Below, in pieces: positions 1 to 8,653 of a DNA stretch of 64,000 nucleotides. The notes beneath the pieces are model-generated. The model had not been told where the DNA came from. It was given only the letters and a program-made list of their open reading frames with translations, and did no database searches. Origin of the DNA: Sphingobium arseniciresistens. GTDB taxonomy: Bacteria; Pseudomonadota; Alphaproteobacteria; Sphingomonadales; Sphingomonadaceae. Position numbers and translations under genes: made by a program. Location: contig JARFNK010000024.1 of assembly GCA_029167225.1 (NCBI GenBank), positions 1 through 64,000 of the forward strand, in the 5' to 3' direction. Every line of letters begins with the position of its first letter. Position 1 is the first letter of the stretch.

Positions 1-590
1 AGAATTCACCAACCGGCGCGGCCACCTATCGGCCATCATAATTGACGCCGACCGGACTCCGTAATCGTCGCGCTACAGGCAGCGCGTGCGACCTTCTGCG
101 TGCCTGGTTGGCCGTCATCGCTCCAAGTCATCGGCGTGACACACCAGGAAACTAGACACCCTGCACTAGGGATTCTCCTAGGGGATTGCTGCATCGCAAT
201 CGGAGTGGAGGTGGGGGATGTAAGCAGCGCGCTTGAGCTCCGCATGCCACAGCGACACGGTCGGGGATGCCGATGTATCCCCTTGAGACAATTGTGAGAC
301 ACCGTCTTCTTGCAATTACTCGAGGTTTTGCTTACCGACCTTGCTGCTCGTGGAGACGCGAGCGGAGGCGTGGAAACCTCCTCAATGACTCAGAGCCGGC
401 CAGCTTTGGCTACCGGGCAGCGGACGCGTATGTCCAAGGCCCCGGCCTAAAGGCGTTCGCGCCTGATCTGAGTCTCAGGTTTCCAATGCCCGGTTTCGCG
501 GGGCTATAGCACTTCCATTTTCGGAACGTGCTTCCGGCTGCCCAATTGAGATGCACGAGCTTGTTTTCGTAAGGTCACGCAGGATCGATC
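1..590. other. Left-edge region without a convincing gene
   Basis: No open reading frame here has both a ribosome binding site and a recognisable protein. The short frames present look like chance frames in GC-rich DNA. The only structured element noticed is the inverted repeat at 166-181, listed separately. Confidence 0.5.
166..181. promoter_or_regulatory. Palindromic motif CTAGGGATTCTCCTAG
   Basis: The arms CTAGG and CCTAG flank a 6-base centre. Read on the minus strand it is CTAGGAGAATCCCTAG, which differs by one base from the 16-mer at 44774-44789 (CTAGGGGAATCCCTAG). The size and dyad symmetry suit a site for a dimeric regulator. The role is inference. Confidence 0.35.
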
Positions 591-1130
591 ATGGAGAAGT
601 CACCCGAATCTGGCACGTCAGCTGAGGACAACGAGGAGAATGACGAATTCCTCTGCGCCATTGCCGCTGAGTCCATAAACGACGCGATCGTGCTTTTGCG
701 GGAATTGAACGCGGGACCATCGATCGCGATGCCGCATCTCGAGAACGCCCTGACTTTGCTGGCGACCGATGGGCACAGCGTCGCCGATTGCGCAGAATCG
801 ACAGGCGCGCCTGGCATTAAAAGCGCCGTCCCCGGAGCCGGGCTTTCGCCGATGGCCATTGATCTCATCGTGGAACGCCGCCTGCGCGAACTCGACGCAG
901 ATATGAAGCAATTCGCCCAGAAAAAGCAGATCCTTCAACCTCATATGCAATCCGAGGTTGTCACCCAAACACGGCAGCAGGCCATTGCGCTGATGATCGA
1001 GGCCCTTAGTCTTCTCGATAGTGTGCGAGATGATGAGGCGACGGGTCATCTGCAATTGGCGCTCGACCGAGCGATCGGCCAACAGCCGGACATCTTGACC
1101 AGAAGGCGTCGCCAGCAAAAGCCTCATTAA
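591..1130 (+). CDS. Hypothetical protein, 179 aa
   Basis: The frame starts with ATG at 591 behind an AGGA ribosome binding site about six bases upstream. I recognise no family. The product has an acidic N-terminus, alternating helical-looking segments rich in Ala, Leu, Glu and Gln in the second half, and a basic C-terminal tail (arginines and lysine in the last 12 residues). There is no signal peptide or membrane segment, so it is probably a soluble cytoplasmic protein. It converges with the AraC-type gene that ends at 1140. The opposite strand also has an open frame over this stretch, but that frame lacks family features. Confidence 0.55.
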   Translation: MEKSPESGTSAEDNEENDEFLCAIAAESINDAIVLLRELNAGPSIAMPHLENALTLLATDGHSVADCAESTGAPGIKSAVPGAGLSPMAIDLIVERRLRELDADMKQFAQKKQILQPHMQSEVVTQTRQQAIALMIEALSLLDSVRDDEATGHLQLALDRAIGQQPDILTRRRRQQKPH

Positions 1131-1139
1131 AACTTCCAG

Positions 1140-1622
1140 TTAGCTCGGTTTGATCAGGTCTTCCACACAGACAGGTCCCGCCCTCAGTTTCTTGCGCCAT
1201 CTTCCCGGGGTAATGCCGGTCAGGCGCCGGAATGCCTTCGTGTAATGGCTCTGATCCGAAAAGCCGCATTCTGCGGCAATCTCGCTCAACGTAAGCTTCT
1301 GGTCATGCAGTAGGGACGCAGAGCGTGTGATACGCTGGCGCAAGTGCCAGCCATAGGGCGGAATACCGACAGTGTTCTTGAACGCTTTCGTAAAGTACGC
1401 CGTCGACATTCCCAGCCCCTGGGCGATTTGCGCAACCTCAAGAACACCGGTCATTTGATCGAACATCAACTCCTGCGCACGTTTCAGTTGCCACGGGGCC
1501 AGTTTCATCCCCTTGTGGTTTCGGCGGGTGTGAATCATCGTGTTCGGCACTTGATCTACCGGCTGGCGGTCAGCATCATCGCTCAAACTACTCTTGCCTG
1601 CCGGCAAAGCGCCATGAACCAT
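1140..1622 (-). CDS. AraC-family transcriptional regulator
   Basis: A short AraC/XylS-type regulator of 160 aa. Almost the whole protein is the double helix-turn-helix DNA-binding domain (about residues 50-150), with the family pattern IAQGLGMSTAYFTKAFKN in the first unit and EIAAECGFSDQSHYTKAFRR in the second. The N-terminal part is too short for a usual ligand-binding domain, so the signal sensed is unknown. The start at 1622 is chosen because AGGAG lies six bases upstream; an in-frame ATG at 1667 has no such site. It is paralogous to the gene at 2036-2491, which shares the same leader context. Targets cannot be read from the sequence. Confidence 0.88.
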   Translation of the reverse strand: MVHGALPAGKSSLSDDADRQPVDQVPNTMIHTRRNHKGMKLAPWQLKRAQELMFDQMTGVLEVAQIAQGLGMSTAYFTKAFKNTVGIPPYGWHLRQRITRSASLLHDQKLTLSEIAAECGFSDQSHYTKAFRRLTGITPGRWRKKLRAGPVCVEDLIKPS

Positions 1623-2035
1623 CAGCATCTCCTGTAAAAAAGGATGGACGGGAATTCGGCAACTCAATCAGCCTCGATGCGCGAGCGCCCCCCCCTCCTT
1701 GCCAGCGGCGATCGTCACGACGATTCCGAGCAACGCGTGCGCCAGCCTCTATTCAGTAGACACGTTGACACGCCCATTCTGGCAAAAGGAATATCGGCCA
1801 TGTGCTCGCCTGAAGGACTGAGCGATCGCATCGATCCGATGGCGCATGAAGTTGGCGCGCTCTGGGACCGGTATATGGTCAACTGATACAGCAGGGGCCG
1901 ATCCACTGCCTCGCGGCCAGCAAGCCTTGCGCGGCCAGGCTCATTATCTGCCGCCATGAGCTATCGCTGCCCCAGTATCAACCTCGGAGGAAGTACCCCC
2001 GGCGTAAAATCCAGGGAACGATGAACGGCATAGCA
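1623..2035. other. Intergenic region between two AraC-type genes
   Basis: About 410 bases between the start of one AraC-type gene and the stop of the next. Short frames occur on both strands but none has a ribosome binding site or family signature. It probably carries the promoter of the 1140-1622 gene. Confidence 0.4.
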
Positions 2036-2491
2036 TCACATCTCATGGATGACCTCGACCGTCTGGCCGGCACGCGGCTGTAGGGAAGCTTCGCGGTGCC
2101 GACGACGCCATTGAGTTGGGCTTATCCCGGTACGCTTCGAAAAATATCTGGTGAAATGGCCTTGAGAGGAAAAGCCGCATGCGTTCCCAATCTCGGCCAG
2201 GGGCCAGCGGGTTTCTGCGAGCAAATGGAGAGCATGGGCAATCTTGGCGTTCAAGAACCAGTCATAGGGCGCAACACCAACTGAGTTACGGAAGGCTTTC
2301 GCAAAATGCGTCACGGACAGGTCCAGGTTCACCGCGATGTCTGCGATCCGTACCCCGGTGGCGATTTGTTGGACCATGCCCTTCTTGGCAAGTTTGACCT
2401 GCCAAGGCGCGAGGCGCGCAGCGCTGCTGGGAAGCGCCGCCCCGACATTGGAAACCGAAAGCACATCAAGGTCAATGCCTGTCTCGTCCAT
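2036..2491 (-). CDS. AraC-family transcriptional regulator
   Basis: A 151-aa regulator that is mostly an AraC-type double helix-turn-helix domain (about residues 38-138). Recognisable blocks are IADIAVNLDLSVTHFAKAFR and EIGNACGFSSQGHFTRYFSK, followed by the family-typical GISPTQWRRR. It is a clear paralogue of the neighbour at 1140-1622: both carry LAPWQ(L/V)K just before the domain and neither has a sensing domain. The start at 2491 follows AGGAG by six bases in the leader TACAGGAGATGACGATGG, nearly the same as the leader of the other copy. A tandem duplication is the simplest explanation. Confidence 0.88.
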   Translation of the reverse strand: MDETGIDLDVLSVSNVGAALPSSAARLAPWQVKLAKKGMVQQIATGVRIADIAVNLDLSVTHFAKAFRNSVGVAPYDWFLNAKIAHALHLLAETRWPLAEIGNACGFSSQGHFTRYFSKRTGISPTQWRRRHREASLQPRAGQTVEVIHEM

Positions 2492-2932
2492 CGTCATCTC
2501 CTGTAGATGCAATGGGCGACCGATCTCCAATCCATGCCCCGAGGCCTGGTTAGCCGGGCCTCATTCTCCAGCTTCAGCGGGCACAGTACGTGGAAATTTC
2601 GATCCGCACATGCTTCTATTATGAGAGACACTTCGGCGCCGAGAACTGGCAAGGGTAGGATGAAAATTAATATTTCTCGTTATATATCAGTTTATTGAAA
2701 GACACTCCTACCGCTACATGGAAGAGGCGGATGTGCGGGAAACCTGCAAGCATGGGCTCGTTTCCAGCAGAAGGGCGGCCCCTCTTCCCTAGCACCCAAG
2801 AGGCCGGTTGCCGCCGTGCCATTCGCCTGAAAAGGCATCCTGCCGGGGCATGCCCCGGCGCGTTATCAGACTGCAAATTTTGGCGCAGCAACTTCTACCG
2901 CGAGTGAAGAGCAGTTCGTGTTCTCTTTGGCC
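2492..2932. other. Intergenic region with AT-rich stretch and palindrome
   Basis: About 440 bases without a supported gene. Bases 2655-2700 are AT-rich and could hold the promoter of the AraC-type gene ending at 2036. A perfect 18-base palindrome lies at 2842-2859 (listed separately). Confidence 0.4.
2842..2859 (-). terminator. Hairpin GCCGGGG-CATG-CCCCGGC
   Basis: A perfect seven-base-pair GC-rich stem with a CATG loop lies about 75 bases past the stop codon of the minus-strand gene at 2933-3559. On that strand it is followed within a dozen bases by CCTTTTC. It may terminate that gene, but the T run is short and not adjacent, so a REP-like or other role is possible. Confidence 0.4.
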
Positions 2933-3559
2933 TTATAGCGCTGCGGAGGCCGCAGCTTGAGCCTGATTGCCGAGCTTTACGCCGCATTGGCCATAATAGA
3001 GGTTCTTGAGGTCGAAGGTGACCGCGTCGTTGGCGCTGGTGAGAAACATGGTTGCAGTGGATTGGTTTGGAGCAATGCCGTCGATGACGACCAGTTTCAC
3101 CGCGACCTCACTGATTGGCTTGGTCATTTCTACGCGCTGCGGCCAGAAATCGACGACGCGATCAAAGGCATGGGCTTCTGCGTCGCGCGCAATACCATCG
3201 GGATCTGCAACGATCCTGGTCTGAGGATTCACTGGCTCCGGTGGCGCGGTCGCGTCGGGTGGTGGTGCGGTGCGGACCGGCGTTTCGGGCAGGAACAGGC
3301 TGAACTTGTGACGGCTGGAATAGGTGTATTCCGATGGATCCTGCTCTCGCTGGGTATCGAAATTTGAAATCTTGCCGAGGGTGCAATCGAGCAATCGCGC
3401 CGGGATCATCCTGGGCGCTTTGGCGTCGACGCCCGTCGGGACTGTGGCCGGGGCAGCGGCCGACGCCGCACCAGACCCGACTTCCGGCGCTGACTGGAAT
3501 GCATAAACGGATAGCCCGAGAGCAGACACGGCTGCGATTGCGCCCAGTTTAAGGATCAT
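2933..3559 (-). CDS. Exported hypothetical protein, 208 aa
   Basis: The start at 3559 follows GGGAG by about seven bases and gives a good signal peptide: basic start, hydrophobic run around residues 4-22, then a small-residue region. Longer in-frame starts up to 3643 would bury this signal. The mature part has an Ala/Pro-rich low-complexity segment and a Pro-rich stretch near the middle, then a region with DFWPQRVEM and a terminal domain with YYGQCG. Only two cysteines are present, so one disulfide is possible. I recognise no family. It is divergent from the cell wall hydrolase gene across an AT-rich region, so the two may share regulation. Confidence 0.6.
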   Translation of the reverse strand: MILKLGAIAAVSALGLSVYAFQSAPEVGSGAASAAAPATVPTGVDAKAPRMIPARLLDCTLGKISNFDTQREQDPSEYTYSSRHKFSLFLPETPVRTAPPPDATAPPEPVNPQTRIVADPDGIARDAEAHAFDRVVDFWPQRVEMTKPISEVAVKLVVIDGIAPNQSTATMFLTSANDAVTFDLKNLYYGQCGVKLGNQAQAAASAAL

Positions 3560-3892
3560 TTTCTTGCTCCCAAGGTCAGTCATGACGGAAGCGGCCGCTG
3601 TTCGCAGCCGGAATGGAGATAATTTTATGCCAGGATTGTGCAAATTTCATCGTTTTGTCGTCGCTTGATCCGCAATTCCGTGGAACATTACGCAATGTCT
3701 ATATCGTTAAATCTTTTCATATCCATGACATTAGAAATATAAATTTCTAAATTTATAGTTTTATACTTTAATCATATCCGTACAATTGGAAATGTATAAA
3801 GATAAAATAGAGGATTGCGAATCAATTAATCGCTTTTTTCGTAATTTAATAATGATACATTATAGACCATTACTACGAAGGATGGAGATACC
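3560..3892. promoter_or_regulatory. AT-rich divergent promoter region
   Basis: About 330 bases between divergent genes. From roughly 3690 to 3870 the DNA is strikingly AT-rich against GC-rich neighbours. It includes a perfect inverted repeat, TTAGAAAT-ATAA-ATTTCTAA, at 3731-3750. It is likely to hold both promoters. The repeat may be an operator or a site for a nucleoid protein; this is inference. Confidence 0.5.
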
Positions 3893-4627
3893 GTGATTTG
3901 TAAGACCATCCGGTTCGCCAAAGCAAGGTCACAAGATGTCGGCTGTTGGCATCGAAACTCAAGCACCATCGCACAGTCGATCAGAACTATTATTGGTGCC
4001 ATTGCCGGAGGGGCTGCACTTGTATGCAGTAACCCGCTTCATGCCCAACTTCAGCTTCCACCATCGATGGAGGACTATTCCCGAGCATCGGAGTGTCTTA
4101 CTCTCGCTGTAGCCTACGAAGCGGGCTACGAGAGTCTGGAAGGGAAGCAAGCGGTCGCAGAGGTGGTGCTGAATCGCCTGAGAAGCGGATCATTCCAAGG
4201 AACCGTTTGCGACGTTGTTTTTGAAGGATCGACCCGCCGCACCGGATGCCAGTTCAGCTTTACGTGTGACGGCTCGCTAAGGCGCAGATTGCCTGAACGC
4301 GTCATGGCCGAAGCCAGAATGGTCGCAGAGGACGCGCTGGCAAATCGCATACCTGCGCGTGCGCCCGGCGCGACACACTATCACGCCAACTATGTCAGCC
4401 CCTATTGGGCGCCGACGCTCACCCGTGTAACCCAGATTGGGGCTCACATCTTCTATCATACGCCAGGAAAACCTGCCCCATATGGCCGCGTCAACCTCGT
4501 GGACGCGCCCCTTACCACGATGTCCTCGCGCAACTCGTCTCCGAATTCTCAAACGCCAAGGGCAGAACCCGCCGTTTTCGCCCCATGGGGACTCGGCCCG
4601 GATGCATTGGCGGGCCGTGAGCCTTAA
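3893..4627 (+). CDS. Cell wall hydrolase, SleB-like (Hydrolase_2)
   Basis: A 244-aa exported protein of the SleB/CwlJ type, which cleaves peptidoglycan in the periplasm. After a long hydrophobic signal region (cleavage near LHA-Q, about residue 51) comes the Hydrolase_2 fold. Visible marks are ECLTLAVAYEAGYESLEGKQ, AEVVLNRLRSGSFQGTVCDV, CQFSFTCDG and GATHYHANYVSPYWA (residues about 67-185). Glu and the paired cysteines are at the usual places. The start is GTG at 3893 with GGAG seven bases upstream. It stands alone, divergent from the exported protein at 2933-3559. Proteins of this family are widespread single genes in sphingomonads; the exact role in wall remodelling is not shown here. Confidence 0.88.
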   Translation: MICKTIRFAKARSQDVGCWHRNSSTIAQSIRTIIGAIAGGAALVCSNPLHAQLQLPPSMEDYSRASECLTLAVAYEAGYESLEGKQAVAEVVLNRLRSGSFQGTVCDVVFEGSTRRTGCQFSFTCDGSLRRRLPERVMAEARMVAEDALANRIPARAPGATHYHANYVSPYWAPTLTRVTQIGAHIFYHTPGKPAPYGRVNLVDAPLTTMSSRNSSPNSQTPRAEPAVFAPWGLGPDALAGREP

Positions 4628-4831
4628 ATCTGTAGCTGAGCGGTCATTTTGCGAGAGATGAGCTTTTGCAGCTATGTCGGCATTCTGGGCCAGAACGGTA
4701 GTCCATAAAAATGGCTACACCTTCCGATGCACTCAGAGATCCTCCAACGGCGATGCAGTCGGGTTCCGGCAGCGCCTCGGTGTTACATTTTTCGGTATAT
4801 TGCCGTACAAGAATGCCGAAGGAGTATCGCT

Positions 4832-5122
4832 GTGGTCACCAATTCTCAGGAGCGTCGCTCGGAACCGCTTGAAGTGCGGGTGCCACCTTCATTGCATAGC
4901 CGTGTGAGCCAGGCAACCGCCCTACATGGGCAAACGGTAGCAGCCTTCGTCACAGCAGCGATTCAGGATGCCGCGCAGCGCGCCATAGACGATGCCAAGG
5001 TGACACGCCTCAACCGAGATGAGTTCGCCGAAGTGATGCGCGCAATCGATAGCGACCGGGAACCCAATTCTGCGCTGGCCGCGGCGGTGGCCCGGCACCG
5101 TACGATCACAGTTCATGCGTGA
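4832..5122 (+). CDS. DUF1778-type (TacA-like) ribbon-helix-helix antitoxin, orphan
   Basis: The family is recognised from the N-terminal ribbon-helix-helix block (LEVRVPPSLHSRVSQATALH, about residues 13-32), the linker FVTAAIQDAAQRAI, and the C-terminal tail PNSALAAAVARHR, which in TacA-type antitoxins wraps around the partner toxin. The start GTG at 4832 is chosen because AAGGAG lies seven bases upstream and the resulting 96 aa match the usual length; an ATG at 4727 would add 35 unrelated residues. TacA-type antitoxins normally sit just before a GNAT acetyltransferase toxin. Here no such gene follows: the next gene, gspK, is convergent and ends 98 bases away. Confidence 0.78.
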   Translation: MVTNSQERRSEPLEVRVPPSLHSRVSQATALHGQTVAAFVTAAIQDAAQRAIDDAKVTRLNRDEFAEVMRAIDSDREPNSALAAAVARHRTITVHA

Positions 5123-5220
5123 GCGACGAGATCAGAGTGCGCGCGCTCATTTGCTTGCAAAAGGCCCCTGATCAGTTGGCGGCAATGCGGATCTGACACC
5201 TGCTTCAAATGCCGGTTCAC

Positions 5221-6066
5221 TCAGTTTGACGCCCTGACAAGATAGGGGCGGTCTTTTCGGCCGGTGATTTCCACGACGACGCGGCGCACGGCCCGGGCGC
5301 CGTTGGGTAGCTTGGCCTCGACAATGATCGTGAGCGGTCGGCCAACAACGTCCGTGGCGTCGGAAAAGGCGAGCGCAGTCCGCTGTCCATCCCGCTCTCG
5401 TGCCCGGTCGATGGCGACTGGACTCCCGACCTGACCTCCCTTTTCCATAACCGCAAGGGCGCGCGGATCGGCGAATTTCGTATCGAAGGCTGCGCGCGCG
5501 GTATAGGCGGTGGCGATCGGGCGGATACGCTCGACGAGCTGCGTGTCAAATCCCCTAATGCTACCCAATTCCTCGATCGACGCGAGGAAACCGTTCGCCG
5601 GGCGAATCCCCGCACGCTCATAATAGGCGCTCTCGGCGCCGAATGGCCGCACCTCTTCATCGCCATCGGTCCAGTCGAGAAGCGAATCTCGTGCAATCAA
5701 TAGGCGATCGCCCTGGAGTCCGACTTCTTCAAGGAGGCGGGTCGCCATGGCTTCATCCAACTGTCCGATCGGAACCTTTCCGCGTTCATCCTCGATTTTG
5801 ACGCGGATGCGGGCGTCCCTGAAGGAAAAGCGCTGTTCCCGGCCATCGATCGGCCAGCGCTGGGTTGTATCAGTTGCGAGCAGATTGCTGAGGGTGCGCG
5901 CAACCCCAGCGTCAGCAGCCGCCCCCGCCTGGAGTTGATCATGCTCGGCCGCGACATCGTCGATCCCCATCCGTGTCGCGGAGAGAATTGTCAGGGCCAT
6001 TGCCGCGAACACAGCGATGCTGGCGACGGCCGCGACCAGCGCATATCCTTCCTCGCCCTGCTTCAC
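5221..6066 (-). CDS. gspK: Type II secretion minor pseudopilin GspK
   Basis: A 281-aa pseudopilin at the end of the type II secretion operon. It has a short basic leader ending in Gly, the prepilin cleavage site before YALVAAV, and a hydrophobic helix (about residues 8-28). Position +5 of the mature protein is not Glu, as is normal for GspK, the tip subunit of the GspI-J-K complex. The large C-terminal region contains the helix-hairpin-like SIEELGSIRGFD segment typical of GspK. It overlaps gspD by four bases (ATGA at 6063-6066), showing translational coupling. Its place after gspD rather than between gspJ and gspL is unusual for classical operons. Confidence 0.92.
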   Translation of the reverse strand: MKQGEEGYALVAAVASIAVFAAMALTILSATRMGIDDVAAEHDQLQAGAAADAGVARTLSNLLATDTTQRWPIDGREQRFSFRDARIRVKIEDERGKVPIGQLDEAMATRLLEEVGLQGDRLLIARDSLLDWTDGDEEVRPFGAESAYYERAGIRPANGFLASIEELGSIRGFDTQLVERIRPIATAYTARAAFDTKFADPRALAVMEKGGQVGSPVAIDRARERDGQRTALAFSDATDVVGRPLTIIVEAKLPNGARAVRRVVVEITGRKDRPYLVRASN

Positions 6067-8141
6067 GGGATGGTGCCATGGGTCCGAAACGGCTCGAGCG
6101 TCCGCAGTTTTCCTCGCAGTTCCTCGGTGACGGCGCGGCCATCGTCCGGGGTTCGAATGACCTGAGGCTTCAGGAGAACGATGAGTTCGGTGCGGTTTTG
6201 ACGGTTGTCATGATTTCCGAAAAGACCTCCGAGCACGGGAATTCGGGAAAGGATCGGAATGCCATTTTTCCCGATCGTTTGAGAATCCCGAAAGAGGCCG
6301 CCGAGCGCGATGACCTGTCCGTCCAAAACGGCAACGGAAGTCGAGATGCGGCGCGTGGAGATCGTGGGCGACGCAGCGCCGGAGCTGCTGTTGGCAGCAG
6401 CGCTGTTGGGGTTGACGTCGCTCACTTCCTGCGAAACGTCGAGCAAGACCGTGTTTCCTGCATTGACGCGCGGCGTGACGCGAAGGATCACGCCGGTGTC
6501 GCGATACTCGATCGCGTTGACGATAGGCGCATTGGGGTTTTCGACGCTGACAGCGCTGCCTGTCGATACCGGGACTTGGTCGCCGACTTGCAGCGCGGCG
6601 GTCTGGTTGTTGAGCGTGACAAGCTTGGGTGCTGAAACGACCCGGACATTGGTGCGCTGTTCAAGCGCGTTAAGCGCGGCGCTGATGCTTCCGCCGGCGA
6701 GGAAATAGCTGAAGCCTGCCTGATTTGAGCCGGTGGGCATTGATGTCCCGTCCGTGACGCGAAAGTTGCTATCTCCCGTCGCCCAGTTCCACTGCACACC
6801 GTAGCGCAGGGTGTCGGTCAGCGTAACTTCTGTGATCGCGGCCTCGATCATGACTTGCAACGGCGCAATGTCGAGTTTGCGGAGGGCATCCTCTATCAAG
6901 GCGTACTCGCGGGGCGTCCCATGCACGACGATCGCGTTGTTGACTTCGTCGGCCGTGATCTTGCCGCCGCTGCCGCCAGAAGAACCAGAGCGGTTGTCGC
7001 CCTCGCGCGCGGTTTCCCGCGAAGTGGAGGCGCCGCCGGCGGATCCTTCAGTTCCTGCAGGACGCGGTGTCTGTGCGGAGGAGCCGCTCGCAGAACGGGT
7101 CCGGCCTTCATCGCTGCTCCCGAATGGGTCGGATTGATCCCCCTCCCCGCCGCTGCTGTTGCCGTACGCCTGATTGAGTGTCCGGGCGAGATCGCGGGCA
7201 CGGCCGTGAAGTACGCGGTAGACGAAGATGCGCTTCTCCGCATTTTCGCCCTCGCGATCAAGGATTTCGACCCAGCGACGGACATCCTCAAGATATTGAC
7301 CGTTGGCGCTGACCGCGAGGATCCCGTTGATCCGTTCCATCGTGATGAGCCGGACCAAGCCGCGTGTGGGGGCATTTTCGGCGTTGATGAGTTTGTCGAG
7401 TTCGGGAACGATAAGGCGGGCGTCGGTGCGCTCCGGAACATAGAGCCCAAAGCTCATGTTCCGCAGCCAGTTGACGTCGAACTGCTTCAGCATATCCCGC
7501 GCGCTGCTGCGCTGGCCGGTCGTACCAGCGATCGTGATCCTGTTGCCTGCGGGGTCGATGTCCGCCACCACACCGGGGATCGCACTGTCGATGACCTTGC
7601 GGACTTCCTCGGCGTTGATGAACTGCAACGTGATTACTTCCGTTCCAAAGCCAATGGCATCGGGAGCGACAGGTGCCTTAGCCGCAGTCTCCGTTCGCAC
7701 CGAAAAGCCATTGCCTATTGGGACCAGGGCGAGTTGGGCGGATCGCAAGGCCGTCTCAAACAGACCGATGATCTCCGAGCGCGCCACAGATCCCGGCGTC
7801 ACCAGTGAGACCTGCCCATTGACGGTGGCGTCGACCTCGATCGGGATGCCCGTCACTTGCTGCACGGACGAAGCGACGGCGCGGACGTCCGCCTGAGGCA
7901 GATTGAGGCTCACATTGCCGCCGCGGATAGGGCGTGGTGCCGCTGCGGAGCCTTGCTGAGGGATCGGTCCTTCGCCGTCAACAATCGTGGAGCGCACTTG
8001 GGGCGCCGCCCGTTCCGCCTCGGCGACGATGGCGGGTGGCGTGGGCATTTGGAGCGGCACCGGAGCCTGGGTCGCGGCGCAACCTCCGAGCGAGAGCGTT
8101 ACCAGGGCGATCCCGGCAAGCAAATTTGGCTTGATGTTCAT
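6063..8141 (-). CDS. gspD: Type II secretion secretin GspD
   Basis: The outer-membrane secretin through which folded exoproteins leave the cell. It is 692 aa. It starts with a lipoprotein signal (lipobox LGGC, Cys21), which may let it reach the outer membrane without a separate pilotin. N-domain ring-building repeats occupy roughly residues 75-430, interrupted by a Ser/Gly-rich disordered stretch at about 327-394. The C-terminal secretin domain carries the signature RIPVLGGLFG followed by ELIVLLKPQVIR. It overlaps gspC upstream (8138-8141) and gspK downstream by four bases each. Confidence 0.95.
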   Translation of the reverse strand: MNIKPNLLAGIALVTLSLGGCAATQAPVPLQMPTPPAIVAEAERAAPQVRSTIVDGEGPIPQQGSAAAPRPIRGGNVSLNLPQADVRAVASSVQQVTGIPIEVDATVNGQVSLVTPGSVARSEIIGLFETALRSAQLALVPIGNGFSVRTETAAKAPVAPDAIGFGTEVITLQFINAEEVRKVIDSAIPGVVADIDPAGNRITIAGTTGQRSSARDMLKQFDVNWLRNMSFGLYVPERTDARLIVPELDKLINAENAPTRGLVRLITMERINGILAVSANGQYLEDVRRWVEILDREGENAEKRIFVYRVLHGRARDLARTLNQAYGNSSGGEGDQSDPFGSSDEGRTRSASGSSAQTPRPAGTEGSAGGASTSRETAREGDNRSGSSGGSGGKITADEVNNAIVVHGTPREYALIEDALRKLDIAPLQVMIEAAITEVTLTDTLRYGVQWNWATGDSNFRVTDGTSMPTGSNQAGFSYFLAGGSISAALNALEQRTNVRVVSAPKLVTLNNQTAALQVGDQVPVSTGSAVSVENPNAPIVNAIEYRDTGVILRVTPRVNAGNTVLLDVSQEVSDVNPNSAAANSSSGAASPTISTRRISTSVAVLDGQVIALGGLFRDSQTIGKNGIPILSRIPVLGGLFGNHDNRQNRTELIVLLKPQVIRTPDDGRAVTEELRGKLRTLEPFRTHGTIP

Positions 8142-8653
8142 CTTTGACTCCCATTCGCAGCCGCATTCGCCGGCAGGGGTGCTCCCGCGCCGAATGGGAC
8201 AATGATCCTTTCTTCACCGCGTTCGAGCAGCACCGCGCCCTCGCGCACGGCGCGCAGACGCCAATCACCAATCCGGCCCCCCACAGCGATGCTTGTCGTT
8301 CGGCCGTCACCGCCTTGAACGACGGCATAAGTCGCGCGCCCGATCCGGATGGAGCCGACGATCTTGCGATCGCCGATCTGGCTTGCGCCGCCGGACGCCG
8401 CACTTGCGGAAGGCGCGAAGACTGAACGAGCGAGGATTGCCTGACCGCCTACCGCACGTTCGGGCGTTGCATTGGAGGAGCGGGAGGATCCCCCGCGGCC
8501 GACTGGACCCGGGGGAGGCAGTTCGACATCGCCTGCGTCTGTTAGCTGAATCGCGACGGCTGCCGCGAGCAAGGCGCACAACAGCAGTGGTAGCCGTGCC
8601 GTCTTATCGAGCGGGGGCAGCGCGGATAGGAATCGCGATTTCAATTTGAACAT
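8138..8653 (-). CDS. gspC: Type II secretion inner-membrane protein GspC (GspC/N-like)
   Basis: A 171-aa bitopic protein linking the inner-membrane platform to the secretin. It has a short cytoplasmic N-terminus, one membrane helix (about residues 19-36), a Pro/Gly/Ser linker, then an HR-like domain with IVGSIRIGRATYAVV and a strand-rich tail ending near residue 150. No PDZ domain follows, so it is shorter than classical GspC; the GspN label is sometimes used for such proteins. ATG at 8653 gives a sensible N-terminus. An ATG at 8695 is possible but overlaps gspM by 92 bases. Neither start has a strong ribosome binding site. Confidence 0.8.
   Translation of the reverse strand: MFKLKSRFLSALPPLDKTARLPLLLCALLAAAVAIQLTDAGDVELPPPGPVGRGGSSRSSNATPERAVGGQAILARSVFAPSASAASGGASQIGDRKIVGSIRIGRATYAVVQGGDGRTTSIAVGGRIGDWRLRAVREGAVLLERGEERIIVPFGAGAPLPANAAANGSQR

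Noticed and set aside
3681..3707. EcfG-like promoter GGAAC-N18-CGTT upstream of the cell wall hydrolase
   Set aside because: The spacing is 18, not the usual 16-17, and it lies about 190 bases before the start codon, so it is not strong enough to call.
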